In this document: positions 15,775 to 25,159 of the stretch, piece after piece
Position numbering within the stretch: position 1 is the stretch's first letter
Layout: the number at the start of each line of letters is the position of its first letter
Assembly: GCA_025928545.1 (NCBI GenBank)
Contig: JAICJH010000037.1
Location: 1-64,000, forward strand
Reading direction: 5' to 3'
From: Bryobacteraceae bacterium
GTDB taxonomy: Bacteria; Acidobacteriota; Terriglobia; Bryobacterales; Bryobacteraceae
DNA: 64,000 nt
The notes under the pieces: generated by a model
The model's input: only the letters and a program-made list of their open reading frames with translations
Told to the model about the DNA's origin: nothing
The model's database searches: none
Made by a program: the position numbers and the translations under genes

Positions 15775-16992
15775 TTGCTGCTCGTCCAGAACGTTTCCAA
15801 GGTTTATCGGCTTTATAAAACCCCGTGGGATCGGATTCGCGAACTGAATCCTCTGCACGGCGACGGCTTGCATACCGATTTTTGGGCGCTCCGCGATATC
15901 AGTTTCAGCGTTGAAAAAGGTGAAGTTGTCAGCCTTGTAGGCCCGAACGGCTGCGGCAAGAGTACTCTGCTGCAAATTGTCAGCGGGATTCTGCAGCCTA
16001 CACAGGGCAGGGTGGTGACACGGGGCAGAGTGGCGGCGCTGCTGGAGTTGGGCGCGGGCTTCAATCCCGAATTCAGCGGCCGAGAGAACATCTTCATCAA
16101 CGGTGAAATCATGGGGATCGGCCGGGGAGAGATGGAACGCAATCTGCCCGCGATTGAAGCTTTCGCTGAAATTGGGGAGTTCATTCACAGGCCGGTAAAA
16201 GAGTATTCGAGCGGCATGTATGTGCGGCTGGCTTTCGCGGCGGCGATTCACGTGAATCCCGATATTCTGATTGTGGACGAGGCGCTTTCGGTGGGCGATG
16301 CAGTCTTCGCGAACCGGTGTATCCGCAAGTTTGAAGAGCTTCGGGAGAAGAAGACCACGATCCTGTTTGTGTCGCACGATCTGGGTCTGGTGAAGCAGCT
16401 TTCCAATCGGGCGATCTTCCTGATGAACGGAAAGATGTGTGCCGAGGGCGAACCGAAACACGTAATCGATCAGTATATTGGCGTGGTGCTGGAACGGCAG
16501 AAAGCTTTCGAGCAGCAGGATCAGCCGGCGCGGCTGGCGGCGAGCTATCGGCATGGCGACGGGACCAGTCAGGTAGTGGAAGCGCTGCTGCTCGACGATC
16601 ATGGCCGCCATACTGCGATGGTTTCCAGCGGCGAGCTGGTGACGATCCGGATTCGCGCGGTGTTTCGTGAGCGGCGTGAGCATCCGATGGTCGGGATCCT
16701 GATCCGGAATCGAATCGGAATGGATATTTACGGGACCAATACACGGATTGAACAAGTGGATACGGGCGTATTCGATTCCGGCGAGGAACTGGAGATCGAT
16801 TTCACATTTGAGTGCTGGCTGACGCCGCAGCAGTATACGGTCACAGTGGCAACGCAACATCCGGACGGCTCAAGCCATGATTGGCTCGACGATGTGATTA
16901 CCTTTGACGTGGTGTCGCGGCGGGTGGCGGCGGGAGTAGCGGATCTGCGGGCGAAAATCGATTGCAGGAAAAACGTTGCCAGACCCGTATGA
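15775..16992 (+). CDS. ABC transporter ATP-binding protein, Wzt-type (polysaccharide export)
   Basis: The start is uncertain: TTG 15775 begins the conserved LLVQNVSKVYRLY, while GTG 15739 or TTG 15721 are further upstream and overlap or abut the hub gene. Walker A is GPNGCGKS, the signature is YSSGM, Walker B is DILIVDEALSVGD and the switch is FVSHD. After the ATPase (about residues 1-240) comes a roughly 160-residue beta domain (IRIRAVFRERREHPMVGILI, DIYGTNTRIEQ) typical of Wzt proteins that recognise the cap of O-antigen or similar glycans before export. The usual Wzm permease partner is not adjacent, so this is an orphan subunit in this window. It overlaps the next gene by four bases. Confidence 0.85.
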   Translation: MLLVQNVSKVYRLYKTPWDRIRELNPLHGDGLHTDFWALRDISFSVEKGEVVSLVGPNGCGKSTLLQIVSGILQPTQGRVVTRGRVAALLELGAGFNPEFSGRENIFINGEIMGIGRGEMERNLPAIEAFAEIGEFIHRPVKEYSSGMYVRLAFAAAIHVNPDILIVDEALSVGDAVFANRCIRKFEELREKKTTILFVSHDLGLVKQLSNRAIFLMNGKMCAEGEPKHVIDQYIGVVLERQKAFEQQDQPARLAASYRHGDGTSQVVEALLLDDHGRHTAMVSSGELVTIRIRAVFRERREHPMVGILIRNRIGMDIYGTNTRIEQVDTGVFDSGEELEIDFTFECWLTPQQYTVTVATQHPDGSSHDWLDDVITFDVVSRRVAAGVADLRAKIDCRKNVARPV

Positions 16993-17297
16993 CGCGAATC
17001 GCCAGAGCGAGACTTACGCTGAAGATTCGGGCCGGCGCGAAACGCACGGGCTTCAGCGGAAAATTGGGCGATGTGTGGAAGTTACAGGTTGCCGCGCCTC
17101 CGGTTGACGGGAAGGCGAATGAGGCGATCGTGAAGTTCCTGGCAAAACTGACGGGCCAGCCGGCAGGAGCGGTTCGTATCGTAAGCGGGTTCACGTCTCC
17201 GATGAAGACAGTAGAGATTGAGGGCGTCGACGGGCAAACACTGGATCGCGCTATTCTCGAATCGCATGGACCTCAAAAGGATACAGGAATCGCTTAA
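16989..17297 (+). CDS. DUF167 / YggU family protein
   Basis: The ATG at 16989 overlaps the previous stop (ATGA), giving 102 residues. Hallmarks of the family are LKIRAGAKRTGFSGKLGD, APPVDGKANEAIVKFLA and RIVSGFTSPMKTVEIEG. The structure known for YggU is a small alpha/beta fold; the biochemical function is unknown. It is followed by an M24 peptidase whose ATG (17266) lies inside its last codons, forming a tight three-gene run with the ABC ATPase. Nothing links the three functionally beyond operon structure. Confidence 0.88.
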   Translation: MTRIARARLTLKIRAGAKRTGFSGKLGDVWKLQVAAPPVDGKANEAIVKFLAKLTGQPAGAVRIVSGFTSPMKTVEIEGVDGQTLDRAILESHGPQKDTGIA

Positions 17298-18432
17298 GCG
17301 GGAGAAACTGGACGGCTGGCTGTTCTTCGATCATCACGTGCGTGATGCGTTGGCGTACCGCGTATTGGGGGTGACGCCCGCGGGGCATGTTTCGCGGCGC
17401 TGGTATTACTTCATTCCGGTGGAAGGCGAGCCGATGGGGCTGGTGCACCGTATCGAATCCAAAATGCTGGATGCCGCGCCTGGGGAAAAGATTCACTATT
17501 CCAGCTGGCAGGAACAGCAGGATGGAATTGCCAGGTTGCTGAAAGGCGCGAAGCGGATTGCCATGCAGTATTCGCCTCGTTGCGCAATCCCTTACGTTGC
17601 CATGGTGGACGCAGGCACTGTGGAACTGGTGCGCGAGTGCGGCGTAGATATTGTGAGTTCGGCGGAGCTTATTCAGGAGTTTGAGGCTTGCCTGAGTGCG
17701 GCCCAATTCGAGTCGCATCTGGAAGCCGGGCGAAGAGTCGACCGGATACGTGCCGGGGCATTTCGGTTTATGGCAGATCGGCTTGTGTCCGGCGTCGATG
17801 AAGTCGCGGTGCGGGATTGGGTGCGGGCGGAGTTCGGAAAAGCGGGCCTGGTGACCGATAGCGGTCCAATTGTAGGGGTGAATGGTCACGCCGGCGATCC
17901 TCATTACGAGCCTGAGCCGGCAACGAGCGTACCCATTCAGCCCGGGGACTTCGTCTTATTGGATATGTGGGCCAAGCTGGATCAGCCCGGCTCTGTCTTC
18001 TACGACATCACGTGGACAGGGTATTGCGGGGAGCCGACCAACCGGATTGCCGAGGTGTTTGCGATCGTTCGCGACGCCAGAGATAAGGCGGTCGAGGCAG
18101 TAGTGAACGCCGTTGCTGCAAAGCGCGAGATCCGTGGCTTCGAAGTGGATGACGCCGCGCGGGGACATATTAAGGCTGCCGGTTACGGCGATAAGTTTGT
18201 GCATCGGACAGGGCATTCGATTGGTGAATCGGTGCACGGATCGGGCGCGAACATGGACAATCTGGAGACGCACGACGAGCGGCGCATTGTGCCTGGAGCG
18301 CTGTTTTCGGTAGAGCCGGGGATTTACCTGGAAGATTTCGGGGTCAGAGCAGAGGTCAACGTTTTTGCGGGCAAGGATCGGGCTTCCACAACCGGAGAGG
18401 TGCAGCGCGAGCTGGTGCGGATTGTTGCTTAA
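17266..18432 (+). CDS. M24 family metallopeptidase (Xaa-Pro aminopeptidase-like)
   Basis: The ATG at 17266 gives 388 residues. The N-terminal creatinase-like domain is about residues 1-150 and the C-terminal pita-bread domain follows. All five metal ligands are visible: D233 (LLDMW), D247 (YDITW), H317 (HRTGHSIGE), E350 (SVEPGIY) and E363 (VRAEVNV). It should be a di-metal peptidase removing N-terminal residues before proline, or a related prolidase, in the cytoplasm (no signal peptide). Its start overlaps the end of the DUF167 gene. It converges with the uracil-DNA glycosylase, and the two stops overlap by four bases. Confidence 0.9.
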   Translation: MDLKRIQESLKREKLDGWLFFDHHVRDALAYRVLGVTPAGHVSRRWYYFIPVEGEPMGLVHRIESKMLDAAPGEKIHYSSWQEQQDGIARLLKGAKRIAMQYSPRCAIPYVAMVDAGTVELVRECGVDIVSSAELIQEFEACLSAAQFESHLEAGRRVDRIRAGAFRFMADRLVSGVDEVAVRDWVRAEFGKAGLVTDSGPIVGVNGHAGDPHYEPEPATSVPIQPGDFVLLDMWAKLDQPGSVFYDITWTGYCGEPTNRIAEVFAIVRDARDKAVEAVVNAVAAKREIRGFEVDDAARGHIKAAGYGDKFVHRTGHSIGESVHGSGANMDNLETHDERRIVPGALFSVEPGIYLEDFGVRAEVNVFAGKDRASTTGEVQRELVRIVA

Positions 18433-19103
18433 GCGAAGATGATACGCGCGGCGTGGAGGAAGACTTCATCCAGCATCTGCTGGGTCAGTCGGCCTGTTGA
18501 AGTGTTCTGTTGGCTGGGGTGATATGAGGACAGCAGCGCCGGTTCGGTATTGTGCAGCGTACCGTGGCCGAACGAGTATTGCGATGGCTTCGTGATCTGG
18601 CCGCGTAGTTTGAGGACCGACAGACAAGTATCGAACGCAATCCTCCCAAGGGCGACAATGACTTTGGCGTTCCGAAAATGTTCGAATTCCTGTTCGAGCC
18701 ATGGCCGGCAATTGTGAAGTTCGGCGGGCGTGGGTTTGTTATCCGGTGGAGCGCAGTGGGCCGCCGCGGTAATCCAGGCATCGTGTAAGACGAGTCCATC
18801 GTTGCTGGAATGACTGTCGGGCTGGGAAGCGAAGCCGGCGCGATAGAGCGAGCGGTAGAGGAATTCACCCGAGCGATCGCCCGTGAACATGCGGCCGGTG
18901 CGATTGGCTCCGTGAGCGCCAGGTGCGAGGCCGACGATCAGAAGCCGGGCTGCCGGATCGCCGAAGGATGGAACCGGTTTGCCCCAGTAATCCCAGTCAT
19001 TCCACGCGCGGCGTTTCGTGATGGCGATGGCGCGGCAATGGTCGATCAGCCGCGGACATTTGTGGCATGCCACGATTGCCTGATTGAATGAAGATAGGTT
19101 CAT
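18429..19103 (-). CDS. Uracil-DNA glycosylase, family 5 (UDGb-like)
   Basis: A 224-residue protein. Family motifs are GLAPGAHGANRTGRMFTGD (motif A region, where family 5 lacks the catalytic Asp/Asn of family 1 and 4) and SYHPSQQNTSTGRLT (motif B). Four cysteines fit the Fe-S cluster ligands: CHKCPRL near residue 13-16, and C in AHCAPP and HNCRPWL. It removes uracil, and in characterised members also other deaminated bases, from DNA to start base-excision repair. It is monocistronic on the minus strand, with its stop overlapping that of the convergent M24 gene. Confidence 0.9.
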   Translation of the reverse strand: MNLSSFNQAIVACHKCPRLIDHCRAIAITKRRAWNDWDYWGKPVPSFGDPAARLLIVGLAPGAHGANRTGRMFTGDRSGEFLYRSLYRAGFASQPDSHSSNDGLVLHDAWITAAAHCAPPDNKPTPAELHNCRPWLEQEFEHFRNAKVIVALGRIAFDTCLSVLKLRGQITKPSQYSFGHGTLHNTEPALLSSYHPSQQNTSTGRLTQQMLDEVFLHAARIIFA

Positions 19104-19283
19104 ATAGATTTGCCGTATTACCGCCGATAAAGCAAACAGGTGGAACTAAGGCTCTAACCCGATTTTCGCAGCCTAATTTATCTGGAAAAGAACCCTGGAC
19201 CGATTGACCACGGGTTCTAAAAGGTAGAAAATAAGTTATCCGGCTGCTCCCCGGATTTTTGCGACTGGTAGTCTTCCGTGTTC

Positions 19284-20558
19284 ATGAAAATTATGTTGAG
19301 ACGCTATTCACGGTTAGTCTGTGTCGCGCTGGCGGTTGGCGCAGGAGTTAGCGTGGTTGGAGCTGCCACGCAGCCGCATAGAACGGTAAAGAAGAAAGTG
19401 GCACTCCGGAAGAAGGCTGGTCCAGCTTCCGCAAAGTCAGTCGCAACCGTTAAGGTGGCGGCACCGTCGCCTGGCAAGGCTGCTCCCAGGAGCGTCTCGA
19501 GAGCTGCCGCCAAACTGTCCCCGGAAGCTGCGACGCAGCTGGCGAATAAGCGCGCCCGAATTGCCCGCGGCAACGGTTGGGTGCAAACCTGGGACGAACC
19601 TACTTATAAGAATTCCACCTCGGGCGATATAACGGCTGGCGAAGATCCGGTTGTCCGGGCTGCGGCGGTTCAGGCATTGGGTGGTCTGAATGGCTCGGTT
19701 GTTGTCGTCGACCCCGAGACCGGAAGAATCCTGACCATCGTAAATCAGCAGCTGGCACTCGGTGGCGGATTCCAGCCGTGCTCTACCGTGAAGGTTTCGG
19801 TAGCGCTGGCGGGTCTGCACGAAAATCTGGTCACGCGCGTGAGCCCGATTCGGTTCAACAGCAAGAGTTCATTTGACCTGACCGATGCGCTGGCGTATTC
19901 CAACAACGCCTATTTTGCGAATCTCGGCATTAAGCTTGGCTACGACCGGTACAGCTACTACGCGAAACTATTCGGTTACGGCGAAAAGGCTGGACTCAAT
20001 ATTCAGGGTGAGCATCCTGGCTATTTTCCACCGCAACCTCCTAAGGATGGCGGCATGGGAATGCTGACCAGCTTCGGGGAAGAGATCTCGCAGACTCCGC
20101 TCGAACTGGCCGGCCTGATGACTGCGGTTGCGAATGGAGGCACTCTCTATTGGCTGCAGTATCCGCAATCACAGGAAGACATTCGCGATTTTCAACCCGA
20201 GATTAAGCGTCGGCTGGATATCGGCAATCTGATTCCGACGATCAAGCCTGGGATGAAGGGCGCAGTGGATTTCGGTACCGCTCGACGAGCCAGTCAGGAA
20301 GACGCAATCCTCGGAAAAACGGGCACGTGCAGTGAGGGCCGGACACATCTGGGTTGGTTTGGATCCTTCAATGAAACCGGTGGCCGCAAGCTTGTGGTTG
20401 TGGTGCTGCTGACTGGCGGGAAGCCGTCCATCGGACCCATGGCATCGGGCGTCGCGGGTGACGTATACAAACAGCTGGCGTCGAAGAATTTCTTCAGAGT
20501 GAGCACACCGCTCACACCTGCTTCCATACTGCCGACACAGATCTGTTGCTCGCGATAA
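19284..20558 (+). CDS. Penicillin-binding transpeptidase-domain protein
   Basis: ATG 19284 (a GTG lies two codons earlier) gives 424 residues. A signal peptide (LVCVALAVGAGVSVVGA) is followed by a basic Lys/Ala/Pro-rich linker and then a transpeptidase domain with SxxK (S167-T-V-K170 in PCSTVKVSVA), SxN (S206-N-N208 in AYSNNAY) and KTG (345-347 in LGKTGTCSEG). All three active-site motifs are intact, so it should be a serine acyltransferase acting on peptidoglycan, or a beta-lactamase-like relative. The N-terminal dimerisation domain of class B PBPs and the glycosyltransferase of class A are absent, making it a stand-alone domain. It is divergent from the glycosylase gene. Confidence 0.8.
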   Translation: MKIMLRRYSRLVCVALAVGAGVSVVGAATQPHRTVKKKVALRKKAGPASAKSVATVKVAAPSPGKAAPRSVSRAAAKLSPEAATQLANKRARIARGNGWVQTWDEPTYKNSTSGDITAGEDPVVRAAAVQALGGLNGSVVVVDPETGRILTIVNQQLALGGGFQPCSTVKVSVALAGLHENLVTRVSPIRFNSKSSFDLTDALAYSNNAYFANLGIKLGYDRYSYYAKLFGYGEKAGLNIQGEHPGYFPPQPPKDGGMGMLTSFGEEISQTPLELAGLMTAVANGGTLYWLQYPQSQEDIRDFQPEIKRRLDIGNLIPTIKPGMKGAVDFGTARRASQEDAILGKTGTCSEGRTHLGWFGSFNETGGRKLVVVVLLTGGKPSIGPMASGVAGDVYKQLASKNFFRVSTPLTPASILPTQICCSR

Positions 20559-20565
20559 GAAAGCC

Positions 20566-21036
20566 TTAGCTGCGGTAGTTAACGCGCCGCATTCTGCGGT
20601 CGGCGCGGAGACTAATCAACTCAGCCACGTTGGCAAGAAGATTCGATACATCCTCATTGCTCATTGTCACGACGCTGTCGGCATCGGGAAGCGTGGCGGC
20701 GTCCGATTTTAGCTCGCTCATATCCGAGATGAAGAGAGCAGTCGCCGGCCGATAGACCTTCTGACGGGCGTACGAGAGCAGGGAAGGGCCCGCCGTTTCG
20801 GATTCAGTTCTTAAATCCGCCAGAACCAGTTGATATTCTTCGGAATCGAGCTTGGAAACGGCTTCGGCGGCTGTTCCAGCGCCTTCGACCGCATAGCCGG
20901 CCTTCCCGAGGAGGCTTTTGACGGTCAGTCTCGCTGCAAGGTCTGAATTGACGAGCAGCACCTTCGCAACTTTTCGATAGCGTGGTGCCGGTTGGCAGGG
21001 CTCAACGGCCCTTTGAATTGGCGCCTCAGTGGGCAT
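20566..21036 (-). CDS. Degenerate receiver-domain protein
   Basis: A 156-residue protein with a CheY-like fold after a 20-residue N-terminal tail. The phosphoacceptor-like D74 (VLADLR) is kept, but the acidic pocket reads NSD (30-32) instead of a DD pair and the conserved lysine position near the end of strand 5 is occupied by a threonine (VVTMS). It is therefore likely a pseudo-receiver or one with altered phosphorylation. No output domain or partner kinase is nearby. It converges with the PBP gene with seven bases between the stops. Confidence 0.7.
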   Translation of the reverse strand: MPTEAPIQRAVEPCQPAPRYRKVAKVLLVNSDLAARLTVKSLLGKAGYAVEGAGTAAEAVSKLDSEEYQLVLADLRTESETAGPSLLSYARQKVYRPATALFISDMSELKSDAATLPDADSVVTMSNEDVSNLLANVAELISLRADRRMRRVNYRS

Positions 21037-21132
21037 GTATATCTTTAATCTATAGGAAAAACGCCAGGATTGACATAGAAAAATGAACTTTAGTACTACA
21101 GACGAAGAATCCTGAATGGCAGGGTAGTAAAG

Positions 21133-21816
21133 CTACTTCTTCAATAACGCTTGTAAATTATTCATAACAAGGCGTGATACGATCTGGCATCCTTGGGCCG
21201 TGGGGTGTATGCCGTCGGACTGAATCAGATCTGGATGACCGGCTACCCCGTCCAGGAGGAAGGGAATTCGGGCCAGGTGAAACTGCCGGGACAGATCCAC
21301 ATAGACCTGTTCGAATTCGCGGATGTAATCTGGTCCGTAATTGGGGGGGAGGGTCATGCCGGCCAAGAGGATCTTAATGCCGGCATTCTGAAGCGTCGTC
21401 ACCATTTGGGTCTGGTTGGCGCGCGTGGTTGAGACAGGGAGTCCCCGCAGGCCGTCGTTTCCGCCAAATTCGAGGATCACGATCTTTGGTTTGGCTGCGA
21501 CGACATCGGGAAGACGCTGAACACCGTCAGTTGTAGTATCTCCGCTCACGCCCATATTGACCACGTGGTATTTGTAGCCGGCGGCATCGATCAGGCGCTG
21601 AAGATCGTCAGGGTAGCTTTTGCCCGGTTCCACGCCATACCCAGCGGTCAGGCTGTCCCCGAAGGCGACGATGACAGGCCGCGGATCGGGCGCCTGGGTG
21701 GCCGTTTCCACATGCTGGGCCGGTGCTGGTTGTTCCTGCCTCGGAGTGCTGCAGGCGCAGACCGTAAGGCTTAGTAAAGCTAAACAAATCCGATTCGCAC
21801 TCACTGCAATAATCAT
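21133..21816 (-). CDS. tesA: SGNH/GDSL esterase lipoprotein (TesA-like)
   Basis: The ATG at 21816 is chosen because it starts a lipoprotein signal peptide (ICLALLSLTVCAC, lipobox Cys22); a longer frame would read back through the ATPase gene. The 227-residue product has block I AFGDSLTAGYG, the GGNDGL oxyanion region (block III) and the terminal DGIHPTAQG with catalytic Asp and His (block V). TesA-type enzymes are multifunctional thioesterase/arylesterase/lysophospholipases. In E. coli tesA is likewise divergent from ybbA-ybbP, so the gene pair is a conserved neighbourhood. The two start codons here overlap by two bases. Confidence 0.9.
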   Translation of the reverse strand: MIIAVSANRICLALLSLTVCACSTPRQEQPAPAQHVETATQAPDPRPVIVAFGDSLTAGYGVEPGKSYPDDLQRLIDAAGYKYHVVNMGVSGDTTTDGVQRLPDVVAAKPKIVILEFGGNDGLRGLPVSTTRANQTQMVTTLQNAGIKILLAGMTLPPNYGPDYIREFEQVYVDLSRQFHLARIPFLLDGVAGHPDLIQSDGIHPTAQGCQIVSRLVMNNLQALLKK

Positions 21817-22549
21817 GACAGATACGTCCAGGAGTTCCGCCATACCGCGCCCCATCATCGAAGTTATCGATCTAACCCGTACAATCGCGACACCGACCCA
21901 TAAGGTTGAAATTCTTCGAGGTATAAACCTGGTGATTCCGCAGGGCGAATTTGCCGCGATCATGGGGCCCTCGGGCAGCGGAAAAAGCACTCTGCTGGGG
22001 CTGCTGGCGGGACTGGATAGTTCGACCAGCGGGAAAATCGTTCTGGATGGCGAGGACATCACCGGGCTTTCGGAAGATCGAATGTCAGAGGTGCGTGGGC
22101 GCAAGATCGGGTTCGTATTTCAGTCGTTCCAGCTGATCCCGACACTGACGGCCGAGGAGAACGTCCTGCTGCCGGCTGAACTGGCGGGGGCCGATTTCGA
22201 CGTTGTGAAGCGGGCGCGCGAGCTTCTGACACGAGTCGGGCTGGGCGATCGCATGGATCACTATCCGGTGCAGTTGTCTGGCGGTGAGCAGCAGCGCGTT
22301 GCCCTGGCGCGCGCTTTTATCACCAAGCCACCGATCCTGCTGGCGGACGAACCAACCGGGAATCTGGACGGCAAAACCGGCAATCAGGTACTCGAAATTC
22401 TGCTGGAACTGAACCGGCAGGAAGGAGCGACTTTGGTGCTGGTAACGCACGATCCCGCGCTCGCCCGCCACGCGGATCGCATCATCACCCTGCGCGATGG
22501 CCTGGTCGTCAGCGATGAAAGAGTGCAGAGCGAAGTTGGCATGGCATGA
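21815..22549 (+). CDS. ybbA: ABC transporter ATP-binding protein (YbbA/LolD-like)
   Basis: The ATG at 21815 gives 244 residues; earlier in-frame codons would be antisense to tesA. Walker A is [10 protein letters not shown]-loop [17 protein letters not shown], signature [15 protein letters not shown], Walker [13 protein letters not shown] and the switch VTHD, all canonical for the MacB/LolD/FtsE group. It pairs with the FtsX-like permease whose ATG overlaps its stop (ATGA at 22546-22549). The YbbA-YbbP system is thought to act on envelope lipid or lipoprotein traffic; the exact substrate is not established. Its leader must lie inside the tesA coding region. Confidence 0.9.
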   Translation: MTDTSRSSAIPRPIIEVIDLTRTIATPTHKVEILRGINLVIPQGEFAAIMGPSGSGKSTLLGLLAGLDSSTSGKIVLDGEDITGLSEDRMSEVRGRKIGFVFQSFQLIPTLTAEENVLLPAELAGADFDVVKRARELLTRVGLGDRMDHYPVQLSGGEQQRVALARAFITKPPILLADEPTGNLDGKTGNQVLEILLELNRQEGATLVLVTHDPALARHADRIITLRDGLVVSDERVQSEVGMA

Positions 22550-25125
22550 GCCCTAATCGAACGGCCGCGAAAATTGCGTGGCGCGAAACCCGCGCTTCCA
22601 CCGGCAGGTTTGTATTCGTAATTCTTGCCGTCGCGGCGGGCGTGGCGTCGCTCAGCGGTGTGCGCGGATTTTCCGAGGCATTCCACACAATGCTGCAACG
22701 CGATGCCCGCACGTTCATGGCTGCCGATCTGACGGTACGAACGTTCGAACTGCCATCGCCGCAACAGACGGCAGCGATGGAGGCCCTGACAGCACGCGGT
22801 GTCAGGCGCACCCAGATTACCGAGACCGTAACGATGGCGCTGCCACCGAATACGAGTCCCGAAGCAGCTGTTCCGGTGCTGCTTTCAGTGAAAGCGGTGG
22901 ACCCTTCGATGTACCCGTTCTACGGCTCCGTGACGCTGTCGCCCAGTCTGAATCTGCGCACCGCGCTGACGCCGGACGCGGTTGTGGTCTCCGATGGCGT
23001 GCTGCTGCGGCTTGGCGCGCAGATCGGTGATTCAGTAAAGATCGGCGGGCAGGCATTTCGGATTGTTGCCGAAGTGACCAATGAGCCCGACAGAATGACG
23101 GGCAGTATCAACGTGGGTCCGCGAATCATGATCTCGCGCGAGGGCCTGGAACGTACCGGGTTGATGGTGCCGGGCAGCCGCGCCTCGGAACGTTTTCTCT
23201 TCAAGGTGCCCGCGACGATGCAAATCGCGGATGTGCGCGGCGCCCTGTCGAAGGCATTCGACGCGAGCGGGCGTGGCAGGGGAGTTCTGATTGCGGACTA
23301 CACCCAGGCGCATCCGCTCATCGAACAGGGGCTTCGGCAATCGACCATTTTCCTTTCTCTGGTCAGCCTGGTGGCGCTGGTAATAGGCGCGCTGGGCGTC
23401 GCGACGGCTATCCAGGCGCACCTGCAGCAGAAGATGGATTCGATAGCGATTATGAAATGCCTGGGCGCGAGGTCGTCGCAGATCCTGCGGATCTATCTGA
23501 TACAAACGATCGGCCTGGGGCTGGCGGGGAGTGCCGTGGGAATCGCATTCGGCACGTTTGTGCAGACGATGTTTCCGGTCTTTCTATCCGGTTATTTTCA
23601 TCTGGCTTCGCTGCCGCGGTTCAGTCCGTTATCGGCGTTGCAGGGCCTCGCAGTAGGAGTGCTGACGGTTCTGTTGTTTACCATTCCGCCGCTGCTGGGA
23701 ATCCGCAATATCCGGCCAGCCGTGATTTTTCGGCGTGAAATGGCAGCTCCGAAACTGACGTTGCGGGAGTGGTGGGGACGCATTGCGGGTTCGTTGATTT
23801 CGGCAATTTTGATTCTGTCGTTTGTGGGGCTGCTCGCTGCCTGGCTGAGCGACAGCGCGGAGACCGGCCGTTACTTCGCGATGGGCATTGCCGCGGGGCT
23901 TGCCGTGCTGGCTGCGATTGCCTGGTGCCTGCTCCGTGGCTTGCGCTGGGTCGGCCGGCATTTGCCGCGAGCGACAGGACCAATCCTGCGGCAGGGTATC
24001 GCAAACCTTTATCGTCCAGGCAATCACGCGGGTGCTGCCGTGATCGCGCTGGGCGTCGGCGTCATGTTTACAGTTTCGGTGTGGATCATCCAGCGGGGGG
24101 TGCTGCACGACATCATGCGCACGGCTCCTCCCGGACTGCCGAATGTTTATCTGCTGGATGTGACCGCATCGAATCGCGACGGAGTCATGGATATTCTTCG
24201 GCATCAACCCGGAGTGCTGGGGACTCCGGAGATGACGGGATCCGTTTCGGCCCGACTGGAATCGATTGACGGGGTACCCGTGCGCCGCGAAGGCCAGCGA
24301 GGCATGGGACGGCGCTACACAGGAAATGTATCTCTCTCAACCGAGGGACCGCTACCGCAGTTTACGCAGGTATTGGAAGGCAAGTGGTGGGCGGAGAATG
24401 CCCATCCGAAGGACGCTCTCGTGTCGGTGGCCGAGCAGGCGGCGAAGGTTCTGAACGTCCGTGTGGGATCGAAAATTGTCTGGTCGACGCCGGCCCGCAG
24501 GTTTGAATCGACAGTGTCGGCTATTCATAAGACGCAGAACGAGCGAATGAATGCGCGGATCGAATTCTTTTTCGCTCCCGGAGCGCTCGACGGCTTGCCC
24601 GCGATTTACTACGGCGGCGTGCGGATGAAGCCCGAAAGCGTGGGGCGGATGCAGAAGGCTATTTACGATAAATACCCCACGATCACAGTGATCAATATGG
24701 CCGACGTCCTGGAGATTATCCAGTCGGTAGTGGACCAGATCTCGATGGTGGTGCGGTTCATCTCCGGGTTCTCGATGCTGGCGGGTGCGGTGATTCTGGC
24801 GTCGAGCGTGGCGGGGACGCGATTCCGGCGGATTCGCGAGGTGGTGATCCTGAAGACGCTGGGTGCGACGCGGCAGCGTATCGGGAAGATTTTCTCAGTG
24901 GAGTTCTTTGTCATCGGCTCAGTAGCTGGATTGATGGGCGGGATGCTGGCGGGCGGATTTGGCTGGGTTCTGTTGAACAAACTCCTGAAGGCGGAGACCG
25001 GGCTCGATATGGTGCCGGTACTAGCGGCAATCGGCGGGACTGCGTTGCTGGCGGTGGCTACCGGTTGGCTGGCAAGCTACCGGACACTGGGCCAGAAGCC
25101 GCTGGAGATTCTCCGCGACGAGTGA
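22546..25125 (+). CDS. ybbP: FtsX-like ABC permease (YbbP-like)
   Basis: An 859-residue inner-membrane protein with the layout of YbbP: an N-terminal helix (FVFVILAVAAGVASLSGV), a periplasmic MacB-PCD-like domain, a helix cluster around residues 260-480 (IFLSLVSLVALVIGALGVAT), a second periplasmic domain, and a final FtsX helix set (MLAGAVILASSVAGTRFRRI, VGLMGGMLAGGFGWVLL-like segment). The cytoplasmic motif following FRRIREVVILKTLGATR is the ATPase coupling region of this family. It is translationally coupled to the ATPase. No membrane fusion or secreted partner is encoded next to it. Confidence 0.88.
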   Translation: MSPNRTAAKIAWRETRASTGRFVFVILAVAAGVASLSGVRGFSEAFHTMLQRDARTFMAADLTVRTFELPSPQQTAAMEALTARGVRRTQITETVTMALPPNTSPEAAVPVLLSVKAVDPSMYPFYGSVTLSPSLNLRTALTPDAVVVSDGVLLRLGAQIGDSVKIGGQAFRIVAEVTNEPDRMTGSINVGPRIMISREGLERTGLMVPGSRASERFLFKVPATMQIADVRGALSKAFDASGRGRGVLIADYTQAHPLIEQGLRQSTIFLSLVSLVALVIGALGVATAIQAHLQQKMDSIAIMKCLGARSSQILRIYLIQTIGLGLAGSAVGIAFGTFVQTMFPVFLSGYFHLASLPRFSPLSALQGLAVGVLTVLLFTIPPLLGIRNIRPAVIFRREMAAPKLTLREWWGRIAGSLISAILILSFVGLLAAWLSDSAETGRYFAMGIAAGLAVLAAIAWCLLRGLRWVGRHLPRATGPILRQGIANLYRPGNHAGAAVIALGVGVMFTVSVWIIQRGVLHDIMRTAPPGLPNVYLLDVTASNRDGVMDILRHQPGVLGTPEMTGSVSARLESIDGVPVRREGQRGMGRRYTGNVSLSTEGPLPQFTQVLEGKWWAENAHPKDALVSVAEQAAKVLNVRVGSKIVWSTPARRFESTVSAIHKTQNERMNARIEFFFAPGALDGLPAIYYGGVRMKPESVGRMQKAIYDKYPTITVINMADVLEIIQSVVDQISMVVRFISGFSMLAGAVILASSVAGTRFRRIREVVILKTLGATRQRIGKIFSVEFFVIGSVAGLMGGMLAGGFGWVLLNKLLKAETGLDMVPVLAAIGGTALLAVATGWLASYRTLGQKPLEILRDE

Positions 25126-25159
25126 GTCAGATGCAGTCGCACATATAGAATGGAGAAGC

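Noticed and set aside
19200..19283. TTGACC upstream of the PBP gene as a promoter
   Set aside because: The best -10 options after 16-17 bases match poorly; not reported as a feature.
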